Assembly: GCA_021397835.1 (NCBI GenBank) | Contig: JAJFZO010000609.1 | Coordinates: forward strand, 11,100,001 to 11,164,000 | Origin: Moringa oleifera | Lineage: Eukaryota > Streptophyta > Magnoliopsida > Brassicales > Moringaceae | Length of the DNA stretch: 64,000 bases | Reading direction: 5' to 3' | Part shown: positions 28,674 through 42,749 of the stretch, in pieces | Layout of the letters: every line of letters starts with the position of its first letter | Position numbering within the stretch: the stretch's first letter is position 1 | Notes under the pieces: model-generated | Databases searched by the model: none | What the model saw: the letters and a program-made list of their open reading frames with translations, nothing else | Told to the model about the DNA's origin: nothing | Made by a program: the position numbers and the translations under genes

Positions 28674-28717
28674 TATGTGGCTGAGGGCTTTGAGTGATGT
28701 CTACCTGGAGATTTGTG

Positions 28718-28728
28718 TATATATATAC
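28718..28728 (-). promoter_or_regulatory. TATA box of P450-4
   Basis: Alternating TA run about 45 bases upstream of the P450-4 start codon on the minus strand, conserved in P450-2. Confidence 0.45.
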
Positions 28729-28929
28729 TAGTTTAATTGAGCTACCATGTTCATGTGGCTTTCCCAATAAGGAACGTTCGTAAACTTCATGATAGAGCAC
28801 CCAAAGCTGACAATCAACAAACAGCAAGTAAACGTTTCATCAGCAAGCAAATGTTAGAACAGCAAGTAAACCACGTTCTTCGATTCATCGCTTTTCAACC
28901 TAAGTTCTCTCTTCTCTGTTTCCCATATA

Positions 28930-29253
28930 TTTCTCCTTGTAGAGATTGTTTTGTCTGTGAGCTAGGGTTTTTAATTAAGGTATGACTGGAAGACGAGAAT
29001 GACTGTTTGAGATAATAAACTCAACTGGCCAAGTTTGCAACCTTTGATCTATTCACTTTGAAGATGTAATAAAAAGCAAGAAATGAAAGAAAGTCATATT
29101 TGTGGAAATAGAAGCAATAAAAATGATTGATACATAGGAATTAAGAGAGTTATCTGAAAGCCAAAGTCATAGTATGGGTTTATAAAACAAAATTAAGGAA
29201 AATAGAAAACTGAACAAGAATATGATGATGTTTGTAGTGAAGAGATATTCTTA
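28930..29253. other. Copy-2-only spacer, no gene
   Basis: Left end of the block that separates the P450-4 promoter from the RBX1 unit in copy 2 and is missing from copy 1. No gene, RNA or clear mobile element is seen in this part. Confidence 0.5.
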
Positions 29254-30032
29254 GGCCATCTTCAACGAGACGGTAAAACGGTATTTTGCCTTAAAAAATA
29301 TAGTGAAACCGTCTTCAACGAGACGATAAAACGACATTTTGCCTTCAAAAATATAGTGAAACTGTCTTCAACGAGACGGTAAATTGGTTTCTTCAATTTG
29401 GTGTAGTTACAACACCAAATTTAGTGCAGCACTGTAGCTGCAGAAATCTTAAAATATTTTTTTTACAAATTACTTTTTAAAAGGTTTTGAATTAAATATA
29501 TTTTTGATCAATAACTTAGTAAATATATGATATTATAAAAAAATTATACCATTAAGAATATCTCATCAAGATCTTCGAAATAAGATCAATATTCAATATA
29601 TAATTTTGTTTTATTTAAATTATTATTAATAATAATTTATTTAATTAATAATAAAATTATATATATTATTAACATTATTATTTAAAAATATATGAAAATT
29701 TAAAATAATTTATAATTTATGATATAATTTAAATTTTTGAATAAACATGATAAAAATATTTTTATGAAATTTAATTGATAAATTATTAATTTTAAAATTA
29801 CTAAAAATTATAATTTATTATATGATATTAATTTTTTAAAAATATATAAATAAAAATAAAAATTTTAAATTATATTAATTATTTTAAAAATATTTATATT
29901 ATTAAAATAATATTATAATACTAATTTACTGTAAATGGATTAGAGAAAAAAAAATTAGTGTTAGAATATTTTAAAAAGATTTTTTTAACACTAAATTAGT
30001 ATTAAATTTAGTGTATTAGGTTGGAGATGGAC
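29254..30032. mobile_element. MITE-like element, PIF/Harbinger type
   Basis: The left end GGCCATCTTCAAC and the inverted right end GTCCATCTCCAAC match at 11 of 13 positions. Both ends are flanked by TTA (29251-29253 and 30033-30035), the usual Harbinger target duplication. The element is 779 bp, has no ORF of note, and is AT-rich inside. The left subterminal part is a tandem array of a roughly 53-bp unit starting CTTCAACGAGACGGTAAAAC, about 2.4 copies. Confidence 0.75.
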
Positions 30033-30049
30033 TTAGCAGTATGGGATAG

Positions 30050-30150
30050 ATAATATAGAAGTATTTGCACCTGTGACACATATGGAAACTATTTGTTTGG
30101 TGACGGCTCTTTGCAGCTCAATGAGGATGGGCTATCAATCAGCTAGACGT
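30050..30150 (+). mobile_element. Ty1/copia reverse-transcriptase fragment
   Basis: Reads EVFAPVTHMETICLVTALCS, the start of copia reverse transcriptase (EVFAPVARMETIRLVLALA). Only this short piece is present. The sequence just right of it (about 30200-30356) ends GGTTTGACCCACTG..., resembling the end of the solo LTR at 14.2-14.6 kb, so these may be parts of one rearranged element. Confidence 0.65.
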
Positions 30151-30356
30151 AGGTTTGACAGTGAGTCAAAGGAAGACATGAAGAAGAGACCTTTATCGAA
30201 CGCAAATGTCTTCTTGCATCTCCTTGTTAAACGGGCTTGGACCTTCCGAGTGCGCCTTTCTTGTCTTGATGAACTTGGTTTTTATTTGTAATGTTGATGG
30301 AGAGACTGGGGCCTTGCTTGGTTTAATGGGTTTGACCCACTGTTTTGAGTCTCTCT

Positions 30357-30842
30357 TAGCACTCCTCAACACGTATGCACTCATTAGACTCCATCTTCTT
30401 GGAGCTAAACAGCTGGGTGAGGAACCTTGACGCCAATAGGGTCCATAAAGGTACCCAAGGGATACTAGAACAATTGTAAGTCGTGTACTTACCAGTAGCG
30501 GTTTTGGGTCTTAGAGGCAAAGATACGATCATGAGTCTTGAGAAACTGCTCTGCCGTTTCTGGAGACGAAGTGACCACAACGGGGACAGAAAAAAAAAAA
30601 AACTTGATCTGCATGGCGTGTCCATATGTTTTGGATAGTCAATGAAGAGAGTGATGAGGGAGAGAACCGATAAGATGGAGGCTGCCAGTGAGCGGCCATT
30701 GCCGATCCCCGGTGGAAACTTCAGCTGCCGATGTCTTGAGGTAAAGATTATCGAAAGAAAAGTGAGAGCAGCAAGTAACACAAGGCCCTCAACAACACAT
30801 GAAAGACTATCCATTATGTGGCTGAGGGCTTTGAGTGGTGTC
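30357..30842 (-). pseudogene. Cytochrome P450 5' fragment (P450-5)
   Basis: A piece of P450 exon 1 and leader: start codon at 30814 (MDSLSCVVEGLVLLAALTFL), damaged proline hinge, then PEM..EQFLKTHD and RPKTATGKYTTYN in other frames, ending near the IRVEE motif at 30357. Several frameshifts and an A12 run break it. It is closest to the P450-2/P450-4 type. Copia-like sequence abuts it on both sides. Confidence 0.85.
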
Positions 30843-30845
30843 TAC

Positions 30846-31298
30846 TGTTGGAATTGATCCCACAAGCACCTGAAAAAAATGAAACCCTCACCCTTTGTTT
30901 CTTCTCTGCTGTTTTCAGGTTGTTACAAAGAAGTTGGCCGAGCTGGACAAAGACGCCTACGTGGACCAATAGCAAGATGTCAACTTGTTTAATGGTGGAT
31001 CCACGCTGCCGGTTGGTTGGCCACGTGGATGATCATTGAAAAGGCCGAAGGCATGCTGCCTACATAAACCAGTACCTGAAGCTTCTTGGCAGTGTGTGAA
31101 TGCAAGGCAAAATTGAAGATCCAATTGAGAGAAGTCTCTGACAGTCATTGTGTTTGATAGAAGTCTCAAAGTAGATTGGATTGGGGTAAATTTCTTGCAG
31201 TACGTTAGCAATTTGTTGATTGATAAAGGGGGAGAAAGTGAGTTGCTGGAGAACTGGGCAGGCTTTGACACTGTAGTGCTTTCTCCCTTCAATCAACA
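30846..31298 (+). mobile_element. Probable solo LTR, Ty1/copia type
   Basis: Starts TGTTGGAATTGATCCCAC and ends TTCAATCAACA, giving the inverted termini TGTTG/CAACA typical of copia LTRs. A TATA-like TACATAAA lies near 31060. The length is about 453 bp. It begins immediately after the P450-5 leader. The flanking pentamers (TCTAC and AAGTC) do not match, so it is not a simple insertion; recombination between two elements could have joined unrelated flanks. Confidence 0.65.
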
Positions 31299-31411
31299 AA
31301 GTCTTTATGTTCTTTAATCGATTCTTTTTTACATTAAAGGAAAGGTTAATCGATTATATTTCTTTTCGTTTCAAAACATTGATCATTACTATTGTTCTTA
31401 CCCATCAAAGA

Positions 31412-31480
31412 ATGGGTTTCTTGAAGCTAAAGAGAGGGCAGAGAGCTCTCGAAGTTGCTGCTGGTTTGTGGACTTTACAG
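31412..31480 (+). other. Possible short coding exon, unknown, copy 2
   Basis: Counterpart of 16063-16131: MGFLKLKRGQRALEVAAGLW then TLQ before a possible GT donor. The copy-1 acceptor region downstream is not preserved here, which weakens the case for a spliced gene. Confidence 0.3.
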
Positions 31481-31550
31481 GTACCGGTGTCTTCAAGCTG
31501 CTGAAAGCCGCCTCCTTGCTGTTGTTTAGGTATGACCCATAGTTGAAAAA

Positions 31551-32240
31551 AATGATGAATTTAAAAAAAAGTTTTTTGGATAAATCAGCTCCACATTAGC
31601 AGATTGAATCTTCTACTGAGTTATCCATCTACCAATAATAGATTTTATCTTTTACTAACTTATTAACCCATTAACAAATAATAATAAATTTAAAAAAGGT
31701 TTATTAAATCAGCTTCACCTCATCAGATTGAATCTTATATTGACTTATCCATCTATCAACAATCAGACAGATTTTATCTTTTACTGATTTCAGTACATCA
31801 ACAAATAATGATGAATTTAAAAAAGATTTATTGGATAAATCAGTTCCACTTTAATAGATTAGATCTTTTATTGACTTACCAGTCCAGCAACAACCAAATT
31901 TTATCTTTTAATGACTTATCCTGTTGCTTTCTCATGTGAAAATCTTACCAGTCTCCACTATAAATATCACTTTTCACATTATTTCAAGTCATCAATCAAA
32001 AGCTTAAAGCTTTGTTTATCTTTATTTCCTCTCTTCTTCTCTCCCATCATCTCATATATTTACCTTCTCTTAATTTTAAAGTTTTACATTTTCTAATTTT
32101 GAGATTTTATCTTTTCTTATTTTTAGAGTTTTATCTTTCTCTAATTTTGAAGTTTTATTCTTTCCTAATTTTGAGATTTTATTCTTCTCTAATTTTAGGG
32201 TTTTACTTTTATCTAATTTTTAGAGTCTTATTTTTTTTAA
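31551..32240. repeat. Tandem repeats, copy 2
   Basis: Counterpart of the 122-bp-unit array (31551-31920), followed by the T-rich array of about 30-bp units (32070-32240). Confidence 0.65.
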
Positions 32241-32390
32241 AAAAAATAAAATCTTAATTTATTTATTCTATTTTATTTTTTGTTTACTATTTCAAGTGAG
32301 AGGGAGGTAGCTAGCTAGAAAACCTGAGGAGCACCTTCAGTTTGTTTTCTTTGTTACTGCAAGACAGCCTCTTGAAAGGAGAGAGGGAGG

Positions 32391-32609
32391 ATGGCCGGAA
32401 AAAAAAGCATAGAGAAGCCTCTAAAACCAAGTAGATGCTGGCAAAGAAGGAGGCAACGCGACGAGAGAGGTCGTGTGAATGGCAAGAGCAACTTAGTTGG
32501 CCTTGGTGCGGTGGTTGAAAAGTTACATGTCCGCCTTCTTTTTGTCATCATTGCGGCCGTAGGCATGTTCTATGTTGTTTACCACCTTCGCTCTGTGTTC
32601 TACGTTTAG
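32391..32609 (+). CDS. Hypothetical small membrane protein ORF, copy 2
   Basis: 72-aa counterpart of 17124-17327. It has the same basic N-terminal half (MAGKKSIEKPLKPSRCWQRR), then GLGAVVEK, of which five residues are extra relative to copy 1, and one hydrophobic segment (LLFVIIAAVGMFYVVY). It starts in the context GGAGGATGGCC. Of unknown family; if real it would be a small, probably tail-anchored membrane protein. Confidence 0.4.
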   Translation: MAGKKSIEKPLKPSRCWQRRRQRDERGRVNGKSNLVGLGAVVEKLHVRLLFVIIAAVGMFYVVYHLRSVFYV

Positions 32610-33044
32610 TCCATAGGAGTTAGTACACTGATAGGAGGCCTCGCGCGAAATGGATCGGGTTCCATCCACCTTCACTTTCTCATTCATGTTACCAAAATTG
32701 TAGTGCGAAATGCCATTTTTCTCTTCTTGAAATGCCAATAATGGAAGTCCAGAATGAGTCTGAGACATTTTCCCGAGAATGTGACAGAAAATTACTTTCT
32801 TTTATCCATTTTTTGTTGAAAAAAGTGATATTCTTGATTTTGATGGAAGTAAAATGGCATTAATTCATGAAGTTATATTAATTATTATGGTGAATTTGTG
32901 ATATTTGCTTAGTTAATTTTTTGATTAACTAAAAATATTAATTTATTTAACTTGTATGAAATTAGTGTTCAAATTTATTAAAGAAAGTTTAGACGTCAAT
33001 CATATTTATTGCTTGCACAAATCCCAAATTAGAAGACTGGGTGA

Positions 33045-33110
33045 GAAAAGAAAAGGATTTGTATAGGCCACCCAGGATTCGAACCTTGGCCAGATAATAT
33101 TCTATTAGTT
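33045..33110 (-). repeat. Possible tRNA-derived SINE fragment, copy 2
   Basis: Duplicate of the B-box-bearing fragment at 17700-17775, again with GGTTCGAATCC on the minus strand. Confidence 0.35.
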
Positions 33111-33250
33111 TTTTTAATTTTAAATATTAAAATCTGAATTCCAAATACATTCGCTTGTTTTTCTCCTCTGTAGAGACCCCAAAACGGGCGAACCAGTTTT
33201 CGCGTGAGCTAGGTTTAGGTTTAATTTTTCTTCGTTGCAATCAGAGAGCA

Positions 33251-35626
<2,376 letters not shown>

Positions 35627-35969
35627 ACTTTGGACGGTTGGATTTGGACTTCCAGTTTCTGCTGTGATGATGATGTCAATTGGAAGCTCTGCTTCCTGTT
35701 TGTCACATCCCCTGATATTATGTTAATTCCACCAAGTTCTGTATTTGTCTTATACAATCGACTGTACAACTTAGGCCTAAGAATTTGATATGCTCTGCCC
35801 TGCCTGTGTTCATGCTAGGCCTCATATCAATTTCACCCTTTGTTTCCCACCCAGCTTCTTTCTGTGCAGGGGTAACTTAAATTATTGTGTTACTGTTGTG
35901 CCCGAAATGGTGCTTGCAACTGGAGAACTGTTTTTTCTTTTCTTTGCTTGGGCATGTACTTGTACTGGC

Positions 35970-36440
35970 AAGCTTGAGTGGTGACAGTGAAATTCAGAGT
36001 CATCTGCACAGGCTTTTATATGTAATGTGGAAGCCATGTTCTCTTTAAGGGCATAAACAAGGGACTCAAAAATCAGGCAAAAGAAGATGTCACGGGGAGG
36101 AAGTTGTGTTTTCATCATAATTTATTACACCATTTGTCATGTTTGGTGCCAATATGTGCAAATAGCCGGTGATGAAGTGGATTTATTTTTTGGGAAAACA
36201 AGAAAAGGTGCCCTTGAAGATTTTTCCTTTCCACTGGAACCCTTGAGTAACGTGTTTCCAATGTCACCGTGCCTGCATCTTTTAAGTTTTAGAAATCCCT
36301 TTGACAAGCAGGTCCTGAGTTTTTGCTTCTTTTCCATTAATCAAGGAGCCGGCTTTTTTATTTTCAATTTTCCCACGAGAAGAAGGCGCTTTATTGTCAG
36401 GGAGCCGGTTTGGCAGGAAGTGAAAAAGGCAAAATGAAAG
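35970..36440. other. Copy-2-only spacer left of the tRNA
   Basis: No counterpart in copy 1. Open frames on both strands overlap each other and have no recognisable domain, so I annotate no gene here. Confidence 0.5.
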
Positions 36441-36522
36441 CGTCGCCTGGGAGATTCGAACTCTCGCGGGGAAACCCCATGTACTTAGCAGGCACACGCC
36501 TTAACCACTCGGCCAAAGCGAC
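36441..36522 (-). tRNA. tRNA-Ser (GCU anticodon)
   Basis: The minus strand folds as an 82-nt class II tRNA. The acceptor stem GTCGCTT pairs with AGGCGAC, with discriminator G. The A-box region is TGGCCGAGTGGTTAAGGCG, the anticodon loop is CTGCTAA with GCT, there is a long variable arm (GGGGTTTCCCC), and the B box is GTTCGAATC. The G discriminator and long variable arm are serine identity features. There is no intron. It lies in a block that copy 1 of the duplication lacks. Confidence 0.96.
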
Positions 36523-37320
36523 TAATTGACGTTATGACCCACGTAAAGTTTATAATAATTAAAGATGTAGAGCGTCTTCAATGAGACCAAGGGCAGTGAG
36601 GGCGATCGAAGTGAGAAAGGATGGCATATTTCTGAAACCGGGACGGACTAGGGCTAATCTCTGATCAACTTCCAGTTTTAATTTGAGTTTTTTATGCAAA
36701 AGTCAAAGTGATGCATGGAGGGTCCATCATGAGAAATTGAAGCAATCCATATATATATATATATATTATTTTTGGTAAGATTCATTGTGCAGACAACTTA
36801 CAACTACCAATGATGTTGTTGGCTGGGAAACTCAGACAGCAGCTCCCCATGTGCACTTTCACTAGCAAACAAAGAGGAAACAGGAACAGAAACAGGAAGA
36901 GAACTTTCCTATTCCTCCTACACACTATCCTATGCCCTTGACTTAATTTCCTTGAAACTGGAACCTTACCCATACAAACACAAATAGCTTACATATCAAT
37001 TTGTAGGAGAGGGTAAGAAAAAGGCACCAGAAAGTTTAATAGATAAGTGGGTATGGAAATGCAGATAAGATTGAAAGGAATAAAGAGGCAGGGAGTGAGG
37101 TGCAGGATGGGCCTCGCCTCAAATAATGCTCTGTCCTTTATCAACCTCCATAATCCTCCACTTATCAGGCACTCACTTTCATCACTTAAACCAATACATA
37201 TTGGACCACTTAATTTGACCCACTCCACCTAACCTCTAACCCTAATACTACTACTAATGCAACATTCAAACTAGCCGTTGTGGAAGTGAATGCTTCTCCA
37301 CACTAACTCTTTGCCCAACA

Positions 37321-37384
37321 AGTTGAGTTCAAGGGAGTATGCAGACATATCGAGTTGAGTTCAAGGGAGTATGCAGACATATCG
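37321..37384. repeat. 32-bp perfect tandem duplication
   Basis: The unit starting AGTTGAGTTCAAGGGAGTAT occurs twice head to tail (37321-37352 and 37353-37384) without a mismatch, suggesting a recent event. Confidence 0.9.
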
Positions 37385-37581
37385 GACTTATTAGCTATTT
37401 GAAACATTAATTTTCCTGCATGGGCTTCATTAATTTTGAGTCTTAGTGTTGATTAAAGAAATTTGATACTATACGAAGCAAATAAACCTACATTTGGTTA
37501 AATACAATGTATAAAGCATAGTAGATATATGAATGATTAAACCCTTTTAATCATGGAAGTTGTTCCCCTAACTTTTGACCC

Positions 37582-39900
37582 CTCCTTTTACAAAGCTTTA
37601 CCAGAAATTAAAACAGAGCTCATTTTTCCCATTTGGCGCATTTGCAATCTTTTTGTCTTGTCTTCTAATTCATCTAATCTATCACATAATGCCTGTTTAA
37701 TGCTTATTATGTTGTGGGCATTGAAAAGGTTGAATTGGAGTCATCTAGTGTGAAACCATTTGCATTCATTACTTTGACCAAAATTAAATGCTTTTTTTTT
37801 TGCTTTAATCACACCCAAAGGCCCCTTATCCCCTTCTTTCATTAATGGAGGGATGTGTAGTGGCAATGCCATCATCTTCCAAGCAATCCCTTTAAAATTT
37901 AAGTCAGTAAAAAAAATTTTGCCCATGTCAACAATGGAGGAGGCTGCACTTTGGCCCATACTCTTTAATGCTACATAATTTTCATCTTAATTTATAACAC
38001 ACATCAACCCCACCAATACAAAGTATCAAAAAAGGACTACAACTTGTTAAATTGCTTTTTTCTTTCCCACCAACTAGATTGTCATTTGAAAAAAAGTCAT
38101 AATTTACTACACATTTGGTTTTTAATTTTAAATATTTATGTTATGATAAGTTCAAATCTTATATATTATTTGATAAAATCATCGTCAATTAAATTTATAG
38201 AAATTGGACCATTCATGATCATGAAATTTTGATACCACATCACATCAATTTAAATACTGTTATGAAGTTAGATCATTTACGAAAACTATTTATTTTGAAA
38301 TTTTAATTTTTTAAATTATTAAATATTGTAATTTTTAAAAAATTAAGACAAATTAAATTAGTAAAAAATCTTAACCTAACCTACATATATACACACATAA
38401 AATTTTAGTAAAAAGGCTGTCCAAAAAGGACAAAATAAAGGAAAGAAAGAAAAACGCGTGGGACGTGTTGCTATGATAAGGAAAGAAGGCGTGCGTTATT
38501 TCTGCAGAATTTTTTTTTTTTTTTTAGATCAAAGAAAAGAGAGTTATGGTTGGCTTAAATGGCGCCACTATCTGCGGCCGCTTTCCTCTTTCCTGGGCCC
38601 CATACCCCTTTCTTCTCTTGTTATCTCACACGTGTCCCCCTATTTCTTTATTTCCCTTTCTTCTTTCCCACCTCAACCTCTTAGATGAAAGTAAAAAAAT
38701 AAAAAAGTTACTGCTGACGTGGCAGTTACATTAACGAATAGTAAGACTTTGACGGTCAAAAGAAATGTAAAAAGAGACAAAAGTGCCGTCCAGATGTAGC
38801 CGTTAACCTTTACTGTTATCCCTCCCTACCTTTTAAAAATAAATAAATTATTTCCCTTTTTTTTTTATTTCCATTTCAATTGCCACTTCCCACCTTCACT
38901 CTCGTGCCCCTTACATTCCCTTATTTGCCCTTCATTTTCTTTTCTTTTTACACGTTCATGTCTCTCTCTCTAACAGAGCTTACTCGAAACTAGTTCTTAT
39001 TAATTTTAATTTCCTGGACATTAAATTTTCCATAAGTTGATAAGTTGGTCGGTCGGTTTCCCATTAAACCAAGGCCTAGATCTGAAACAGAATCTTATAT
39101 TAGCGATTTTTTTATGGCTGAGAATAACAAATAAAGGATTATGAAGATCCATCTTCTTTTATTAAAATATGAATACATGGTATAATAGCCAGTTCATGAA
39201 CAGGAAGGGAACAGATTTCACATGGCTGCCCCGACCATTTGATTTAAAAATTACTATATAGTTTATCCACCTATATGGTTCATAACGTGACATGATGATG
39301 TAGAATTATCACATCTGTTCGATAACATTCAGTTTCTGTAACAATCAAGCATAATCATATAATTAATCTGTCATGTGAAACAGGTTCTTATTAACAGAAT
39401 GACAAGCTGAGAAAGTTGACTGAAACAGGTTTTTTTCTCAGGGATATCACGCACTCTCACCAGAAACAGAAAACCAAGACGAAATGTTTCTGTGTGAAGC
39501 CTGCAGGTGAAACAAGATTTCAGGGCCATGGGGGCCTTCAGGCTGACGTGTTTCCAGCTGTTTTCACGTCGCATATGAGTAGTGAGACAAAATGTTGACA
39601 AGCTTATAAGAGGAAGAACAGAAGGAAAATCGGAGTCACGGGTTGAGAGGAAACCTGAAAGAGAACAAGAACAAGAACTGGCTTTGCTGATCTTTCTTGT
39701 TTTCTGTTTCATTTTTCCTGTGTTGAAAGGCGATGAAAAAACGCGTTGTTTCCTCTTTCATTGGTTTTGCAAAAACACGTAAAGGAAAACTGGTGTTCAT
39801 GAAAATCTGGTTCTTTTGTTTTTTTGTTTTTTTATGGCTTTAAAAAAGGAGCACCGACTGTGGCATTCGGGTAAATAAAGGGAAAATGGAAGCCCTGTTT
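37582..39900. other. Intergenic DNA between the duplication and the subtilase
   Basis: No gene recognised. Includes AT-rich spacer to about 38400, then C/T-rich and mixed sequence. Open frames at 38458-38734 and 39371-39782 have no family features and overlap on both strands. The last few hundred bases are probably subtilase promoter. Confidence 0.55.
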
Positions 39901-39916
39901 GACACGAGTGATTGTT

Positions 39917-39922
39917 TATAAA
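39917..39922 (+). promoter_or_regulatory. TATA box of the subtilase gene
   Basis: TATAAA about 160 bases upstream of the subtilase start codon, followed by a C/T-rich leader. Confidence 0.5.
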
Positions 39923-40079
39923 CCCGACATCCATCTTTCTCTTCTTCTATCCTCACTGACAGTCGCGGCCTACGAGCGACTGTTTTTCTTCTCCTTTCTT
40001 GCTTTACCAGCTTTGACGGAATTTTTTCCGACAGGCACACCAGGGGTACTCTTTTTCTCTGTCAGAGCGAAGCAAAGCG

Positions 40080-42747
40080 ATGGGCTCGACTGCCGGCTGC
40101 ACCTTCTGGGTCACCGCCTTCCTCATTGTGGCACAATGCCTCTCAGTCATGGCCAAGCAGACCTACATAGTCCACATGAACCACCACGCCAAGCCATCTT
40201 CCTTCCCCACCCACCACGACTGGTATTCTGCCAATCTCCAGTCTCTCTCCTCATCTGACTCTCTTCTCTACACCTACAATACAGCCTTCCATGGCTTTGC
40301 CGCTTCTCTAGACCCGGAAGAGGCCGAGGCGCTCCGTGGATCCAACTCGGTTCTCGGGGTCTATGAGGAAACAGTTTACAACCTCCACACTACGCGCACC
40401 CCACAGTTCCTGGGTCTCAGTGCCGAGTTGTGGGCTGGGCATGATTATCAGGACCTTGATCAGTCTGCTTCGGATGTTATTGTTGGCGTTCTCGATACTG
40501 GAGTCTGGCCCGAGTCCCAGAGTTTCGATGACTCAGGCATGCCCGAGATTCCCTCAAAGTGGAGCGGCGAGTGCGAATCCGGTCCCGATTTCAGCCCATC
40601 ACTGTGCAACAAGAAGCTCATTGGCGCCCGAAGCTTCTCTAGGGGCTACCGCATGGCTTCCGGTGGCAGTTACATGAGAAAAACGAAGGAGATCGAGTCG
40701 GCCAGGGACAAAGACGGGCACGGAACCCACACCGCGAGTACGGCCGCGGGTTCCCAAGTGGCCAACGCCAGCTTGCTAGGGTACGCGAGCGGGACAGCCC
40801 GTGGGATGGCCATCCGCGCGCGCGTTGCCACCTACAAGGTCTGCTGGAGCACAGGCTGCTTCGGATCGGACATCCTTGCGGGTATGGAGCGGGCCATACA
40901 GGACGGTGTTGATGTACTCTCGCTCTCTCTTGGCGGCGGGACCGCCCCTTACTACCGCGACACCATAGCCATAGGAGCCTTCACTGCGATGGAGAAGGGC
41001 ATTATCGTCTCTTGCTCGGCTGGGAACAGTGGCCCCAACAAGGCCTCACTTGCCAACGTGGCGCCTTGGATCGTGACCGTTGGGGCTGGGACCCTGGACC
41101 GGGATTTCCCGGCTTATGCCTTGTTGGGTAACAAAAAGCGGTTCAACGGCGTCTCACTTTATAGTGGGAAAGGAATGGGCAATAAACCGGTCAGTCTGGT
41201 ATACAGCAAAGGAAATAATAGCTCGAGCAACCTGTGCCTGCCCGGTTCGCTTGACCCGGCACTCGTGCGTGGAAAAGTGGTTGTGTGCGACAGAGGGATC
41301 AACGCACGTGTGGAGAAGGGAGCAGTTGTTCAGGACGCCGGTGGGATAGGGATGATACTGGCGAACACGGCCGCTAGTGGTGAGGAACTGGTGGCCGACA
41401 GCCACCTGCTTCCAGCAGTGGCTGTGGGGAGAAAAGTAGGAGACATGATCAGGGATTATGTGAAATCTACTCCCAATCCAGCCGCTCTGCTCTCGTTTGG
41501 TGGGACCGTCCTGAACATTAGGCCGTCGCCAGTGGTGGCAGCATTCAGCTCGAGGGGACCCAACTTGGTGACCCCGCAGATCTTGAAGCCGGACTTGATA
41601 GGGCCTGGAGTCAACATCCTGGCTGCGTGGTCGGAGGCTATTGGCCCCACAGGACTTGAGGAGGACACCAGGAAAACCCGGTTCAACATCATGTCAGGTA
41701 TGCTTGCTCCCAACGGCTCTATTTCTGCCATAATCGCGTACTACAAGTCAGTGGATGCGACTGTACTTTAATTGATTTAATTAATGTTACTAGGACCTTG
41801 AAATTCTGGAAGACGGGAGTCGGACTGGAGTGAACGTGAGATTTGAACTTAAATTAATTCTCATCGGAAATTGACAATATTGGCTAAGTGTCAGATTTGA
41901 TTTCCATGGAATAGAAAATCTAGTGACAATATTTCACTGAAATATAATAAATTCTGTGGTGAGCTGCTAGGAATGTGATCAGTTCTCTTTGTTTAATTCA
42001 ACTTGGACAAAGCATCTTCATGTTAACATTTTAATATTAGTAAGTCTGATGGCTTGTGCCGCTGTGGTGGAAATGTTAGGTACCTCTATGTCTTGCCCAC
42101 ACATCAGTGGTTTGGCAGCACTGCTGAAGGCAGCCCACCCAGACTGGAGCCCAAGCGCAATCAAGTCGGCACTCATGACCACTGCCTACAATTTGGACAA
42201 CACCAGGTCCCCTCTCAGGGATGCTGCAGGTGGAGGGTTGTCTGACCCATGGGCTCATGGGTCTGGTCATGTTGACCCACACAAAGCTCTTTCTCCAGGC
42301 CTTGTTTACGACATCTCTACAGACGAATACGTCGCATTCTTGTGCTCCTTGGGTTACAACCTGGAGCATGTGAAAATGATTGTTAAGCGGCCCAATGTCA
42401 CCTGTACGAAGAAATTTGCAGACCCAGGAGAGCTCAATTACCCATCCTTCTCGGTTTTGTTTGGTAACAAGAGGGTTGTCCGATACACTCGCGAGTTGAC
42501 TAATGTGGGCCTTGCAAGGTCCTTGTACATTGTCAATGCGACTGGGCCATCATCCGTTGGAGTCACGGTTAGACCCACTAAGCTACTCTTCAGGAGCGTG
42601 GGAGAGAAGAAGAGATACACAGTGACCTTTTCAGCAAAGAGAGGTGCTGCAGCTCCTATTGCCAGGTCTGCATTTGGGTCAATTGTTTGGAGCAATGCAC
42701 TGCATCAAGTGAGGAGCCCAGTTGCGTTTTCATGGACTAGGTTGTAA
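40080..42747 (+). CDS. SBT1.8: Subtilisin-like protease, SBT1.8-like
   Basis: Exons 40080-41697 and 42080-42747 join in frame to 761 aa, the usual length. Order: signal peptide (about 1-25), inhibitor I9 prodomain ([13 protein letters not shown] to about 105, ending HTTRTP), and the S8 catalytic domain with Asp139 ([12 protein letters not shown]), His214 ([13 protein letters not shown]), Asn316 (SAGNSGP) and Ser542 ([11 protein letters not shown]). A protease-associated domain is inserted before the Ser, and an Fn3-like C-terminal domain ends SPVAFSW. It should be a secreted, apoplastic serine protease. Closest by memory to Arabidopsis SBT1.8 (At2g05920). The 382-bp intron splits Gly540, two residues before the catalytic Ser; intron retention would give a 563-aa protein without that Ser. 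The acceptor CAG/TAG tract is weakly pyrimidine-rich, but phase and homology fit exactly. Confidence 0.94.
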
Positions 42748-42749
42748 AC

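Noticed and set aside
40336..40677. 113-aa ORF in the second frame of the subtilase
   Set aside because: A frame shadow of a GC-rich exon; the subtilase frame carries all catalytic motifs.
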